Positions 1 through 7,831 of a DNA stretch of 64,000 nt are shown here, piece by piece. The notes under the pieces were generated by a model that made no database searches, was not told the origin of the DNA, and worked only from the letters and a program-made list of their open reading frames with translations. Origin of the DNA: Radiobacillus deserti (lineage in GTDB: Bacteria > Bacillota > Bacilli > Bacillales > Amphibacillaceae); assembly GCF_007301515.1 (NCBI RefSeq), contig NZ_CP041666.1, forward strand, positions 1,364,001 through 1,428,000, written 5' to 3'. The position numbers and the translations under genes are program-made. Positions within the stretch are counted from its first letter, which is position 1. Each line of letters begins with the position of its first letter.

Positions 1-634
1 GACCTACTGCTAATAACGTAGGAGAGAGGGCTGCAATCTTTTTGGCACTATCAAGTGCTTTTTCTTTATTCCATGTAGCAAACCCTGGAAATGGAAATAA
101 AGGAACGATTGTGCCGGCTACAGCGATAGAAGCCCTTGTTTGAAAAGCATCGCCAGCAATTATGGAATGAGTTCGTTGATCCAGAAAGGACATAGATCCG
201 GGGGTATGGCCGGGTGTTGCGATTGCCTTAAGTGAACCGATCGTATGGCCTTCTTCAAGAAGGATATCTGGTTTTGTTTGAATATGTTTTGGAATTCCTC
301 CTTTAATTGGGGATGTTCCTTCCTCGGGATCTAGGCTTTTATCTCCTGCTAATAATCTTGCATCTCGGGTAGAAATGGCAAGCTTTACATCGGAGATTTT
401 TAACACTAACTCATCTAATGATCCGATATGGTCGCTATGTCCATGTGTTAAAAGTATATGTGTAATTGGTTTACCTATTTCCTCAGCCACGCTCAAAATA
501 GCATCTGCTTTTTTAGGTAATGCGGCATCAATTAAAGTAAGTCCGTTTTCTTCCTCTACTAAATAACAATTGACTGGGAAGAGGGATGGAAAAAAAGTAA
601 TTTGATGAATGTTATCAATAGTGGTCACTTTCAT
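1..634 (-). CDS. MBL-fold metallo-hydrolase (3' end outside window)
   Basis: About 211 residues are visible on the minus strand, starting at an ATG at 634 and running off the left edge. The protein carries the metallo-beta-lactamase signature THGHSDHIG, a second metal-binding motif TPGHTPGS, and the bridging Asp in IIAGDAFQTR. This set binds two metal ions in hydrolases of the glyoxalase II / YflN / YqgX type. The substrate cannot be told from the sequence. The gene stands alone, divergent from the reductase at 820. Its start region is covered by repeated ATTAGT half-sites (637-672), which look like an operator. Family assignment is firm; the specific function is open. Confidence 0.85.
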   Translation of the reverse strand, partial: MKVTTIDNIHQITFFPSLFPVNCYLVEEENGLTLIDAALPKKADAILSVAEEIGKPITHILLTHGHSDHIGSLDELVLKISDVKLAISTRDARLLAGDKSLDPEEGTSPIKGGIPKHIQTKPDILLEEGHTIGSLKAIATPGHTPGSMSFLDQRTHSIIAGDAFQTRASIAVAGTIVPLFPFPGFATWNKEKALDSAKKIAALSPTLLAVG

Positions 635-636
635 AA

Positions 637-672
637 ACTAACCTCATTAGTTTTAAGACTAATGTTATTAGT
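637..672. promoter_or_regulatory. ATTAGT/ACTAAT repeat cluster, probable operator of the MBL gene
   Basis: CATTAGT (645-651) and ACTAATG (658-664) form a perfect 7-bp inverted repeat with a 6-bp spacer. A further ATTAGT (667-672) and ACTAA (637-641) flank it. The cluster lies directly upstream of the MBL start at 634, where a MarR- or TetR-type repressor would bind. The regulator is not in the window. The repeat is seen; its role is inferred. Confidence 0.45.
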
Positions 673-729
673 TACATTATAATGGCGTTTATTTACTTGT
701 CAATCCCTTCTCAGTAATTGTATAAATTG

Positions 730-771
730 TTGATTTCCTATCTGTATCCATTATAATGAGAATTATTATCA
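730..771 (+). promoter_or_regulatory. SigA-type promoter overlapped by a Fur box
   Basis: A -35 TTGATT (730-735) and a -10 TATAAT (752-757) are separated by 16 bp. The sequence at 757-771, TGAGAATTATTATCA, matches the Bacillus Fur consensus TGATAATNATTATCA at all but one specified position and overlaps the -10. Bound Fur would block RNA polymerase, so the downstream reductase should be repressed when iron is plentiful. Confidence 0.8.
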
Positions 772-819
772 ATTAATACTTACTTCATAACGGGTTTTTA
801 ACTCCTAGGAGGATGTTTT

Positions 820-1824
820 ATGTCACAAAATCAAAATGTGCTAGATGTCACCATTATTGGTGGAGGAACGATAGGATTGTTTGCTGCCTTTTATTGTGGG
901 ATGAGGGGCTTATCAACCAAAGTTTTAGAGGGATCTTCATTTCTCGGAGGAAAGGTCGCTCAATTTTATCCTGAAAAAAATATATATGATATCGGTGGTA
1001 TACCAGCTATAACTGGTGCTGACCTCGTCCAGCAGTTAATAGAGCAAGCCAACCTTAATCAACCGGAAATACTTCTCGAACAATATGTAGAATCGATTCA
1101 TAAAGTCGATAATGATGTGTTTGAGCTTACTACCCGGGGTGGAGATGTTCATTTTTCCAAAACAATTCTTCTTACGACTGGTTTTGGAATTTATGATCCA
1201 ATACCTTTGGAACATAAGGATGCGGAGAAATATGCAGGGACAACTATTCACTATATGATGGGAAATCCGGACAGGTTCCGAGATAAGCAGGTTGCCGTCC
1301 TTTCTAATCAAAGAGCTGGAGTAGATTGGGCATTAACATTGGCGAAAACAGCAAAACACGTGTTCCTTTTTTGTAAAGGAACAGAATTTCAGTATGCAGC
1401 AGATGTAGACCTTGAGAAATTGCATCAAGCTACTAATATAGAGGTACGTTATAATGTTTCGATAGAAGAGTTAAAAGGTGATGGGAGTTCTTTACATGAG
1501 CTTCAAATCCTTTCAGACAAGGAAGAAAGTTCTTATTCAGTCGATGAATTACTTGTTTATCAAGGAGTTAAAATGGTTTCAGCACCATTCTCAGAATGGA
1601 ATCTTCAAGCAGAGAAAGGTCGACTAGTAGTTGATCAGAATATGGCGACATCTGTTCCTGGAATTTATGCTGCTGGTGATGGTATTCAATATGAGAATAA
1701 GTCCATGATTATTGCGACTGGATTCAGTGAAGTGACAACCGCGGTAAATAGTATGGCTAAATACCTGAATCCTAAAGCGGTAGCGCAAGTGTATAGTACT
1801 GTCGAATATCGATATAAAAAATAA
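820..1824 (+). CDS. ycgT: Ferredoxin--NADP reductase, thioredoxin-reductase-like (YcgT/YumC type)
   Basis: This 334-residue flavoprotein transfers electrons between NADPH and ferredoxin or flavodoxin in the cytoplasm. The N-terminal FAD motif IIGGGTIGLFAA lies at about residues 12-23. The FLGGKVAQFYPEK segment and the C-terminal GIYAAGDGIQYENK are typical of TrxB-like FNRs, and no CxxC redox pair is present. The start is set by AGGAGG at 808-813. B. subtilis has two paralogues, YumC and YcgT, of nearly the same length. The Fur box over the promoter favours the iron-regulated YcgT, but that choice rests on regulation rather than on a tree. Downstream, an insertion sequence has landed just after the stop codon. 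Confidence 0.85.
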   Translation: MSQNQNVLDVTIIGGGTIGLFAAFYCGMRGLSTKVLEGSSFLGGKVAQFYPEKNIYDIGGIPAITGADLVQQLIEQANLNQPEILLEQYVESIHKVDNDVFELTTRGGDVHFSKTILLTTGFGIYDPIPLEHKDAEKYAGTTIHYMMGNPDRFRDKQVAVLSNQRAGVDWALTLAKTAKHVFLFCKGTEFQYAADVDLEKLHQATNIEVRYNVSIEELKGDGSSLHELQILSDKEESSYSVDELLVYQGVKMVSAPFSEWNLQAEKGRLVVDQNMATSVPGIYAAGDGIQYENKSMIIATGFSEVTTAVNSMAKYLNPKAVAQVYSTVEYRYKK

Positions 1825-2045
1825 TAAAAACATGGGGCTGTCCCATAAGTCTGTATAGACTAATTGGGACAGCCCTTTTCTTTTATTACTGTTGGTGCCG
1901 GAAAAGTGGCATTGGGAAACGATTCCCTTCCCAAATTGGCAATCAACAATGCAAAAATCTTCTCTTTTACATACAAAAAAATCGCCTCATTCGTTATAAT
2001 GTAAGCGACCAAACCAACAAAAAACGAAAAGTGAGGCGATTTTTT

Positions 2046-2798
2046 ATGAGTAACTCTTCGGCTACTTTCATTGATTATAACATGGGTCAGTTGGTTCTAC
2101 CAATGGACTTCAGTGATTTAATTCCAGAGGACCATGTGGTCCGCGTCATTCATGCCATGGTGGAACAGGTGAATGATGATATCTTCTTTTCCCAATACCA
2201 AGGGGGTGGCCGGAGCTCCTATCATCCCAAAATGATGACAAAAGTTATCTTATACGCCTACACGCAAAAAATCTACTCCTGCCGTGAAATCGCCAAAGCC
2301 CTTCGGGAACATCTCCCGATGATGTGGCTGGCCGGCCAACAGACACCAGATTTCCGAACCATCAACCGGTTCCGCTCAGAACGTATGAAGGCAATTATTG
2401 AACCTTTATTCACGGAGTTGATTAAGCTTCTAATCGATCAAGAGTACATATCCATGGACAACTACTTCCTTGATGGAACCAAAATCGAGGCGAATGCCAA
2501 TAAATACACGTTTGTGTGGAAAAAATCTGTCCAACGTTACGAAGAAAAACTACAGGAAAAATTGGATCAAACATTCGCGGATATTGAAGATGCCATTGAG
2601 ATGGATGAAAAAATACTTCCGGATGAAGGGTCTCCTGCCAAGCGAGTAACTTCGGAGCAACTCGAAAAAGTTGTCGAGCAGGTAGAAACCCAGGTAGAAC
2701 AGGCGGAAAAAGCCGTCGAAGAAGAAAATGATAAGGAAAGAAGAAGAAAGAAAAAAAGGAAGTATTCCGTGCTAAACGACGTATCTATAAAACGTTGA
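2046..2798 (+). pseudogene. IS1182 transposase, N-terminal part (frame broken at A7)
   Basis: This reading frame begins MSNSSATFIDYNMGQLVLPM and carries the DUF772-like N-terminal domain. The first catalytic Asp is in FLDGTKIEANANKY. The ATG at 2046 is preferred over a GTG at 2031 because GTGAGGCGA lies about 10 nt upstream of it. The frame ends at 2798, 4 nt into the next frame. Reading across the A7 run at 2751-2757 with a -1 shift, or with one extra A, gives a continuous transposase (KKKEVFRAKRRIYKTLSQD). The split is therefore a programmed or transcriptional slip, a decay mutation, or a sequence error. Confidence 0.8.
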
Positions 2799-3763
2799 GC
2801 CAGGACTACCTACCTCGTTTAAAAAAGTATGAAACCCAGCTGGCCACCTTCGGTGACCGGAACAGTTATTCCAAGACAGACACGGATGCCACCTTTATGC
2901 GAATGAAAGAAGATCATATGAAGAATGGACAACTGAAACCTGGTTATAATGTGCAGGCAGGAACAGAAAATCAATTCATCCTCGGCTACTCGATCCATCA
3001 GCGTCCAACGGACACCCGTTGTTTTGAACCACACATTCAAAAACTACAGGCCAGAGAGCTTCCGTTCCCTAATACAATTGTCGCTGATGGAGGGTATGGT
3101 GGAGAAGTCAATTATAAATACGCAAAGAAGGAAGGGTTTGAAACACTCATTCCCTACAACACGATGCGAAAAGAGCAGTCCCGTTCGTTCAAGAAAGACC
3201 CAAGTCAGGTTATGAACTGGGAGTACAAGGAGGATGGGGATTATTACATTTGTCCGAATGGACGAAAAGTTCTTTTTCAATTCCACTCGCACCGTACCGA
3301 TCGGTACGGCTATACGCGAACATTCAAGGTCTATGAATGCGAAGAGTGTAGTGGATGCCCATTAAAAGAAAAGTGCACGAAAGCAAAAGGAAACCGGCGC
3401 GTTTACTATAACCCGGCATTTGAACAACTGAAGAAGGAAGCAAGGGAAAACCTTTGGTGTGACAAAGGAGCACGTATCTACGCCAGACGAAAAGTGGAGG
3501 TGGAAAGTGTGTTCGGTCATATCAAGGGCAATCGGTCGTTCCGGCGATTTTCTCTTCGTGGGATCGATAAAGTAAGGATAGAGTTTGGACTGGTCGCGAT
3601 GGCCCACAACTTCCTGAAACAGGCAGAGTGGAACCGCCTGTTTCATAGCGGAAATAAGCTCACACCGAAAAAGCCACGGAGAAAAATGAATATCTCCGTG
3701 GCTTTTTCATTTCAAAGAGGCCTTTTGAGACAGCCCCATGTTTTTGCATATAGGCAACCTTGA
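2795..3763 (+). pseudogene. IS1182 transposase, C-terminal part
   Basis: This frame continues the transposase with the DDE core. The second Asp is in VADGGYGGEVNYKYA and the Glu is in ESVFGHIKGNRSFRRF. A Cys-rich insert of the form CxxC..CP.K..C occurs at about residues 180-200, as usual in the family. The nominal TTG start at 2795 overlaps the previous stop as TTGA and has no clear ribosome binding site, so independent translation is doubtful. The frame also runs past the element's right end (3737) to 3763 and reads through the internal terminator hairpin, so the native stop may be lost. Confidence 0.75.
3668..3707. terminator. Terminator inside the IS right end
   Basis: A perfect 15-bp stem runs from AAAAAGCCACGGAGA (3668-3682) to TCTCCGTGGCTTTTT (3693-3707). 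T-runs on both strands let it work in either direction. Confidence 0.85.
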
Positions 3764-3778
3764 ATTAATATGGTAAAA

Positions 3779-4266
3779 TTATGGTAAATTTTCACAAACA
3801 ATTCCATCTTGGTCATTACCGTCTAATTGGTGTGTGTCTATATTAGGGCCGCTTGATGTTTCAAAAAAATGCTGTGCTAGTTGTTGTGTTTCGAAGTCTT
3901 CCAATCATTGTCAGTTTCTTTTTGATTAGAGGGCGATACAGATGTTTGAAATCCGTTCTTAGATACATAGCCATCTATACTCCATATTGCTTTTTGCTCA
4001 TCTTTTGCTCCCTGTTCTGCATCTAGTAACCTATCGGAATATCGATAAGGTGGGTCAAATTCATAAGCGTAGCGGGCCAGACCTTCTCGCAATAGCATTT
4101 CATTAAATAATTGATTATCCACCCAAATGTAAGCGAGCAGCCGATCATAATAATCACGAAGTGGACCATCGAATTCAATTTGTACGGTTTTTCCTTCTAA
4201 TAATTGTTTTGTATCTAAATTAGAGTATAGGTAACTAAGTTGGAAATAACAATCTTTTTTGATTTG
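3779..4266 (-). pseudogene. Remnant of a secreted SNase-fold nuclease with a C-terminal excalibur domain
   Basis: The minus strand encodes the C-terminal half of a thermonuclease (YncB-like): LEGKTVQIEFDGPLRDYYDR, LLAYIWVDNQLFNEMLLREG and AEQGAKDEQKAIWS. Upstream it meets a stop at 4267-4269 with no start, so the signal peptide and the first part of the barrel are missing. Near 3890-3905 the frame shifts. The new frame reads DGNDQDGIVCE, the calcium-binding excalibur motif that ends many Bacillus surface nucleases, and stops at 3779. Both lesions point to a dead gene. The IS lies on its 3' side and does not itself explain the missing N-terminus. Confidence 0.7.
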
Positions 4267-4333
4267 TTATGCCAACGAATTATTAAAATAATTCATTTTG
4301 CACTTTCCAAAATGTAAAAAGTAGTATATACTT

Positions 4334-4358
4334 ACTGTATTACTTATACTAATACAGT
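4334..4358. promoter_or_regulatory. Perfect 9-bp inverted repeat upstream of the ECF sigma gene
   Basis: ACTGTATTA and TAATACAGT are separated by 7 bp, centred about 60 bp before the sigma factor start. The size and symmetry fit a dimeric repressor operator (GntR/TetR/MarR type). No convincing ECF-type autoregulatory promoter (TGAAAC...CGTA) was found beside it. The structure is seen; the function is inferred. Confidence 0.45.
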
Positions 4359-4406
4359 GTCTACAGTTTACGTATCGAGAACTGTGAAAAGGGAGGGAAA
4401 CGGATC

Positions 4407-4961
4407 ATGTTACAAATGGAAGTAGACCGTACATTCATCAATTTTGAGGAAATATATAAGACGTATTATCAGAAAGTGTTACGAGTTTCCTGTATGATCT
4501 TGAAAAACCCCTCGCTAGCCGAAGATGTTGCCCAGGAAACATTTATTAAAGCGTTTAAAAAAATGGATATGATTCGTGATACCGAAAAAATTTCGGGTTG
4601 GTTATCTACAATTGCCTCTCGAACTGCTATTGATTTTTTGCGTAAAGAGAAAAAAATAAGTGCTGTTCCTATTGAGGAAGTGGTGTGTATGAAGCTTTAC
4701 CAAAGTAGCTTGTTTGGAAATGTTGAAAATGAATTAGACAGGTTATTTACAGAAGATGAGATAAAAGAAGAGATGAAAGCACTGAGTCCAAAACTACAAG
4801 CTGTGTTCCAATTAAAATATATGAAAGAAATGAAAGATGAAGAAATAGCGAAACGTTTGAAGCTATCGAAAGCAGCGGTTAAATCAAGGTTATGCAGGGC
4901 TAGAAAGCATTTAAAAGGAAATCTGGAAGAGAATGAACAATTAGCTGTAAGTGTTTCTTAG
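4407..4961 (+). CDS. ECF-type RNA polymerase sigma factor (sigma-70 family)
   Basis: This 184-residue protein has sigma region 2 at about residues 14-75 (YYQKVLRVSCMILKNPSLAE, then AQETFIKAFKKM). Region 4 lies at about 120-170 and includes the helix-turn-helix segment DEEIAKRLKLSKAAVKSRLCRARKHL. It would direct RNA polymerase to a small extracytoplasmic-stress or sporulation-related regulon. AGGGAGGG precedes the ATG. Unlike SigW, SigM or SigX loci, no anti-sigma gene follows: the next gene is a helicase after two hairpins. It is therefore an orphan ECF factor and cannot be matched to a named one with confidence. Confidence 0.85.
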   Translation: MLQMEVDRTFINFEEIYKTYYQKVLRVSCMILKNPSLAEDVAQETFIKAFKKMDMIRDTEKISGWLSTIASRTAIDFLRKEKKISAVPIEEVVCMKLYQSSLFGNVENELDRLFTEDEIKEEMKALSPKLQAVFQLKYMKEMKDEEIAKRLKLSKAAVKSRLCRARKHLKGNLEENEQLAVSVS

Positions 4962-5089
4962 CATTGTTAAAAGATACCTATTGTCGGGAATTGTAATAGG
5001 TGGTATAGTATTAGAGCGATGAGCTATTTTGTGTAAGTCGAGAAACGCTTAACGATGAATGTGGTCATCGGTTTTTCGCCACAAAACGT

Positions 5090-5124
5090 AGGATGCCTTT
5101 TCCAGGAGAAAGGCATCCTTTTTC
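5090..5124 (+). terminator. Rho-independent terminator after the sigma factor
   Basis: AGGATGCCTTT pairs with AAAGGCATCCT and is followed by a T-run. A smaller hairpin, AACGATGA...TCATCGGTT followed by Ts (about 5050-5076), precedes it. Confidence 0.8.
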
Positions 5125-5179
5125 CGTTTCCTGTACATAATTAGAACGGATGAGAAAAACTAAAGGAGCGCGTACATAT

Positions 5180-7105
5180 ATGTCTAACGGTCTTCCATTT
5201 ACGATATCTAAGACTGAAAATTTTTTCGATCGTTTAGGGGATTTTGTCGGGGATGTGTTTTATGACATCTTACCTGAACAGGGTTTTGAATTAAGGGATG
5301 AACAAATTTATATGGCTTTTCAGTTAGAGAAGGCTTTTAAACAAAAAAGCATTATCTTTGCAGAAGCTGGTGTAGGAACTGGTAAGACACTTGTCTATCT
5401 TCTTTATGCAATTTGCTACGCACGATATAAAAGAAAGCCAGCCATTATTTCTTGTGCGGATGAAACCTTAATTGAGCAACTGGTAAAAGAAGGTGGAGAC
5501 ATTGAAAAGTTGGAGAAAGCACTTGGCATTTCCGTTGATGTTCGTTTAGCAAAAGCAAGAGAGCAATATGTATGCTATCGTAAGCTAGATGCTTTAGTAA
5601 ATCAAACGGATGATTCGGATATTTTGGCTGTTCACGATCAAATTCCCGAATTTGTCTTTGAACAAGGGACATCCATGAATGCCTTTGAGCGATATGGCGA
5701 TCGCAAGGAATATCCTTGGGTATCTGATCAGAAATGGGAATCGATTGCTTGGGACCCTCTCCAACAATGCTCAACCTGTGAATGGCGTCACCGAAGTGGA
5801 CAGACGTTAAACCGCGAATATTATCGACATTCCAGTGATTTAATTATCTGTTCGCATGATTTTTATATGGAGCATGTATGGACAAAGGATTCGAGAAAGC
5901 GTGAAGGGCAAATGCCACTTTTACCAGAAGCTAGCTGTGTCATATTTGATGAGGGGCACTTGCTAGAGTTTTCTGCTCAAAAAGGACTGACTTATCGTTT
6001 TCATGCTGGAACACTTCAAAAAGTGTTAACAACCTACATGAGCCAAGATGTAAGAGAAGCATCTCTTTATTTGGTAGAAGACATCTTAGCTATTCATGAC
6101 GACTGGTTTGATTGGTTACAAGATGAATCCGTGTCTGTGGAAGGTTCAAACCGGCGGGATGTACCAAGAAGTACTAAAATGCTTTCCTTTGTGAAGGAGT
6201 TAGATGGAAAGGTAAATCAGTTACTAGAGCAATTAGTTTTTGACTCAGAATTATTCACCATCGATCCGTATCATATAAGAATTATTGAAGAGTATCTCGA
6301 ATTTTTCTCTTATGGTTTGTCTGTATTAATAAAGGAAGAACAAGGAATATTTTGGTTAGAGGAAGAAGATACGGATCTTACTTTTGTAATTATGCCGCGG
6401 CTTGTAGAAGATATTTTGAAAAAAGAAGTATTTTCTCAATCCATTCCATTCGTATTTTCTTCCGCAACCTTATCTCAAGCAGGTAGCTTTGATTTTATGG
6501 CAAACAGTCTTGGAATTGAACAATATGATTCCTTTCAAGTAAGTTCCCCTTTTGATTATGATGAGAATATGAAAGTTATTGGATATACGTACTCAAATGA
6601 AGATGTTAAATGGAAGGAAATGGAACAATCTTTAGTAGAAATGAACGGGAGTACGCTCATATTATTTTCTTCCGGAGAAGAAATGAATCGCTTTAGAAAG
6701 TGGGCTGACAAAACGAATTGGTCATTTCCGATTTTATATGAAGGGGACGAAGAAATAAGCAATATTGTTCGAAAGTTCCAAACAGATATCCCGGCTGTAT
6801 TATGCTCTTATCATTTGTGGGAAGGCTTGGACATTCCTGGGGAATCATTAAAACAAGTACTTATAGCTTCCCTACCGTTTCCGCCGCACGATCCAGTTTT
6901 CCAAGCAAAACGTAACCATGCTAAGGATTCTTTCTTGGAAGTCGATCTTCCTTATATGCTCTTACGACTTAGACAAGGTGTGGGGCGGCTCATTCGAAGT
7001 CAAACAGACTCTGGTGTTGTGAGGATATGGGTTTCTCCAGAACAATTAGAAGATGCTAACAAACAATTAACAGCCATATTACCTGTGGAAATTGCATGGT
7101 CATAA
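5180..7105 (+). CDS. DinG/YpvA-family ATP-dependent DNA helicase (XPD-like)
   Basis: This 641-residue superfamily 2 helicase should unwind DNA 5'-3' and help repair. Walker A is EAGVGTGKT (residues 62-70) and motif II is the DEAH variant FDEGH. Motif VI is present as LRQGVGRLIR. Four cysteines spaced as YVCYR, CSTC and IICSHDF between motifs I and II match the iron-sulfur domain of XPD and DinG. There is no N-terminal exonuclease domain, as in B. subtilis YpvA and unlike its DinG. The ATG at 5180, with AAGGAG at 5163-5168, is preferred over an upstream ATG at 5150 that lacks a ribosome site. Confidence 0.85.
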   Translation: MSNGLPFTISKTENFFDRLGDFVGDVFYDILPEQGFELRDEQIYMAFQLEKAFKQKSIIFAEAGVGTGKTLVYLLYAICYARYKRKPAIISCADETLIEQLVKEGGDIEKLEKALGISVDVRLAKAREQYVCYRKLDALVNQTDDSDILAVHDQIPEFVFEQGTSMNAFERYGDRKEYPWVSDQKWESIAWDPLQQCSTCEWRHRSGQTLNREYYRHSSDLIICSHDFYMEHVWTKDSRKREGQMPLLPEASCVIFDEGHLLEFSAQKGLTYRFHAGTLQKVLTTYMSQDVREASLYLVEDILAIHDDWFDWLQDESVSVEGSNRRDVPRSTKMLSFVKELDGKVNQLLEQLVFDSELFTIDPYHIRIIEEYLEFFSYGLSVLIKEEQGIFWLEEEDTDLTFVIMPRLVEDILKKEVFSQSIPFVFSSATLSQAGSFDFMANSLGIEQYDSFQVSSPFDYDENMKVIGYTYSNEDVKWKEMEQSLVEMNGSTLILFSSGEEMNRFRKWADKTNWSFPILYEGDEEISNIVRKFQTDIPAVLCSYHLWEGLDIPGESLKQVLIASLPFPPHDPVFQAKRNHAKDSFLEVDLPYMLLRLRQGVGRLIRSQTDSGVVRIWVSPEQLEDANKQLTAILPVEIAWS

Positions 7106-7261
7106 TCTAAAAAGTACTCCTAAAGGGGTGCTTTTTTTACTGGTTGATTTCCCATAATTTCTATTTGAGGGCGAACGAAAGAACTGGCAATAACTCTCTA
7201 ACATGATTTTGATTCCTTTTCAAAAACTAAAGAGGATTCCAGTTTAAGGTGGTGAAAAGGA

Positions 7262-7441
7262 ATGGATAAAAAAATGTGGATGCCGATTCTAGCGTCAGTA
7301 GGGATTGGAGCTGCGGCTTACTACAGCATGTCAAGAGGGAAAAGTATTAGTAAAACGGCTCAAGAGTTTGCACCACTTGTCGCAGGAATGGCACAAGAAG
7401 AAAAAAGCAATAAGCAAAACTACGTAAATACACAATTCTAA
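7262..7441 (+). CDS. Small single-pass membrane protein, unknown function
   Basis: This 59-residue ORF is too short for routine calling. The ATG follows AAGGTGGTGA at 7246-7255. After MDKKMWMP comes a short hydrophobic stretch, ILASVGIGAAAYYSM, and then a basic and polar tail ending NYVNTQF. The layout resembles the DUF3918/YrzQ-like small membrane proteins of Bacillaceae, but the match is weak. It sits between the helicase and a convergent Spo0E-like gene. No function is claimed. Confidence 0.55.
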   Translation: MDKKMWMPILASVGIGAAAYYSMSRGKSISKTAQEFAPLVAGMAQEEKSNKQNYVNTQF

Positions 7442-7463
7442 TGGGAATAAAGGGAAGCCAAAA

Positions 7464-7700
7464 CTAGGCTTTCCCTTTCCCTTTTCTTTTTAACTCATCA
7501 AGTTCATTCAATTTTTCATCTAATTGCTGGGATATTTGAAGGATTTCTTTTTTACTGGCACCTTTGGAAATATACTTGTACATCTTATTACGGAGTTCTT
7601 CAATAGCCTTTTCTAATTGTTGTCCATCTTCTAAACAAAGCATGGAAGAATACGAAACGTCAGGGTATGTCAATACAGGGGATTGGGAACGATATTTCAA
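7464..7700 (-). CDS. Spo0E-like sporulation regulatory protein (aspartyl-phosphate phosphatase family)
   Basis: This 78-residue protein has a C-terminal helical hairpin, IEELRNKMYKYISKG...ISQQLDEKLNEL, that fits the Spo0E family. The SQxLD motif contains the catalytic Asp. Members dephosphorylate Spo0A~P and so delay sporulation. The start is a TTG with AGGAGC 9 nt upstream. About 25 residues precede the family core, a longer N-terminus than usual. Two more family members lie at 51.8-52.3 kb. The family call is good; the exact target is inferred. Confidence 0.75.
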   Translation of the reverse strand: MKYRSQSPVLTYPDVSYSSMLCLEDGQQLEKAIEELRNKMYKYISKGASKKEILQISQQLDEKLNELDELKRKGKGKA

Positions 7701-7831
7701 TTTTTTCAGCTCCTATCAAGAACATTTGTTCGCAATTCATTTTATAATGATTTACTGGGAAAATCAAGGGAATCGTCCACTTTTTGTGTGAAAATCTGGT
7801 ATCCTATAAGAAAAAGGTGGAGGAATCATTT

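Larger units (their letters stand above)
1834..3737 (+). mobile_element. IS1182-family insertion sequence
   Basis: The element is about 1.9 kb. The left end GGGGCTGTCCCATAA (from 1834) and the right end, read inward as GGGGCTGTCTCAAAA (to 3737), are imperfect terminal inverted repeats. Outside the ends the flanks are themselves inverted: AAAAACAT at 1826-1833 and ATGTTTTT at 3738-3745. This suggests insertion into a palindrome, such as the terminator of the upstream gene, as described for IS1182 elements. Just inside the left end, GGGCTGTCCC (1835-1844) pairs with GGGACAGCCC (1867-1876) and a T-rich run follows, which could stop outside transcription. A 15-bp-stem terminator lies at 3668-3707. 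Confidence 0.85.
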
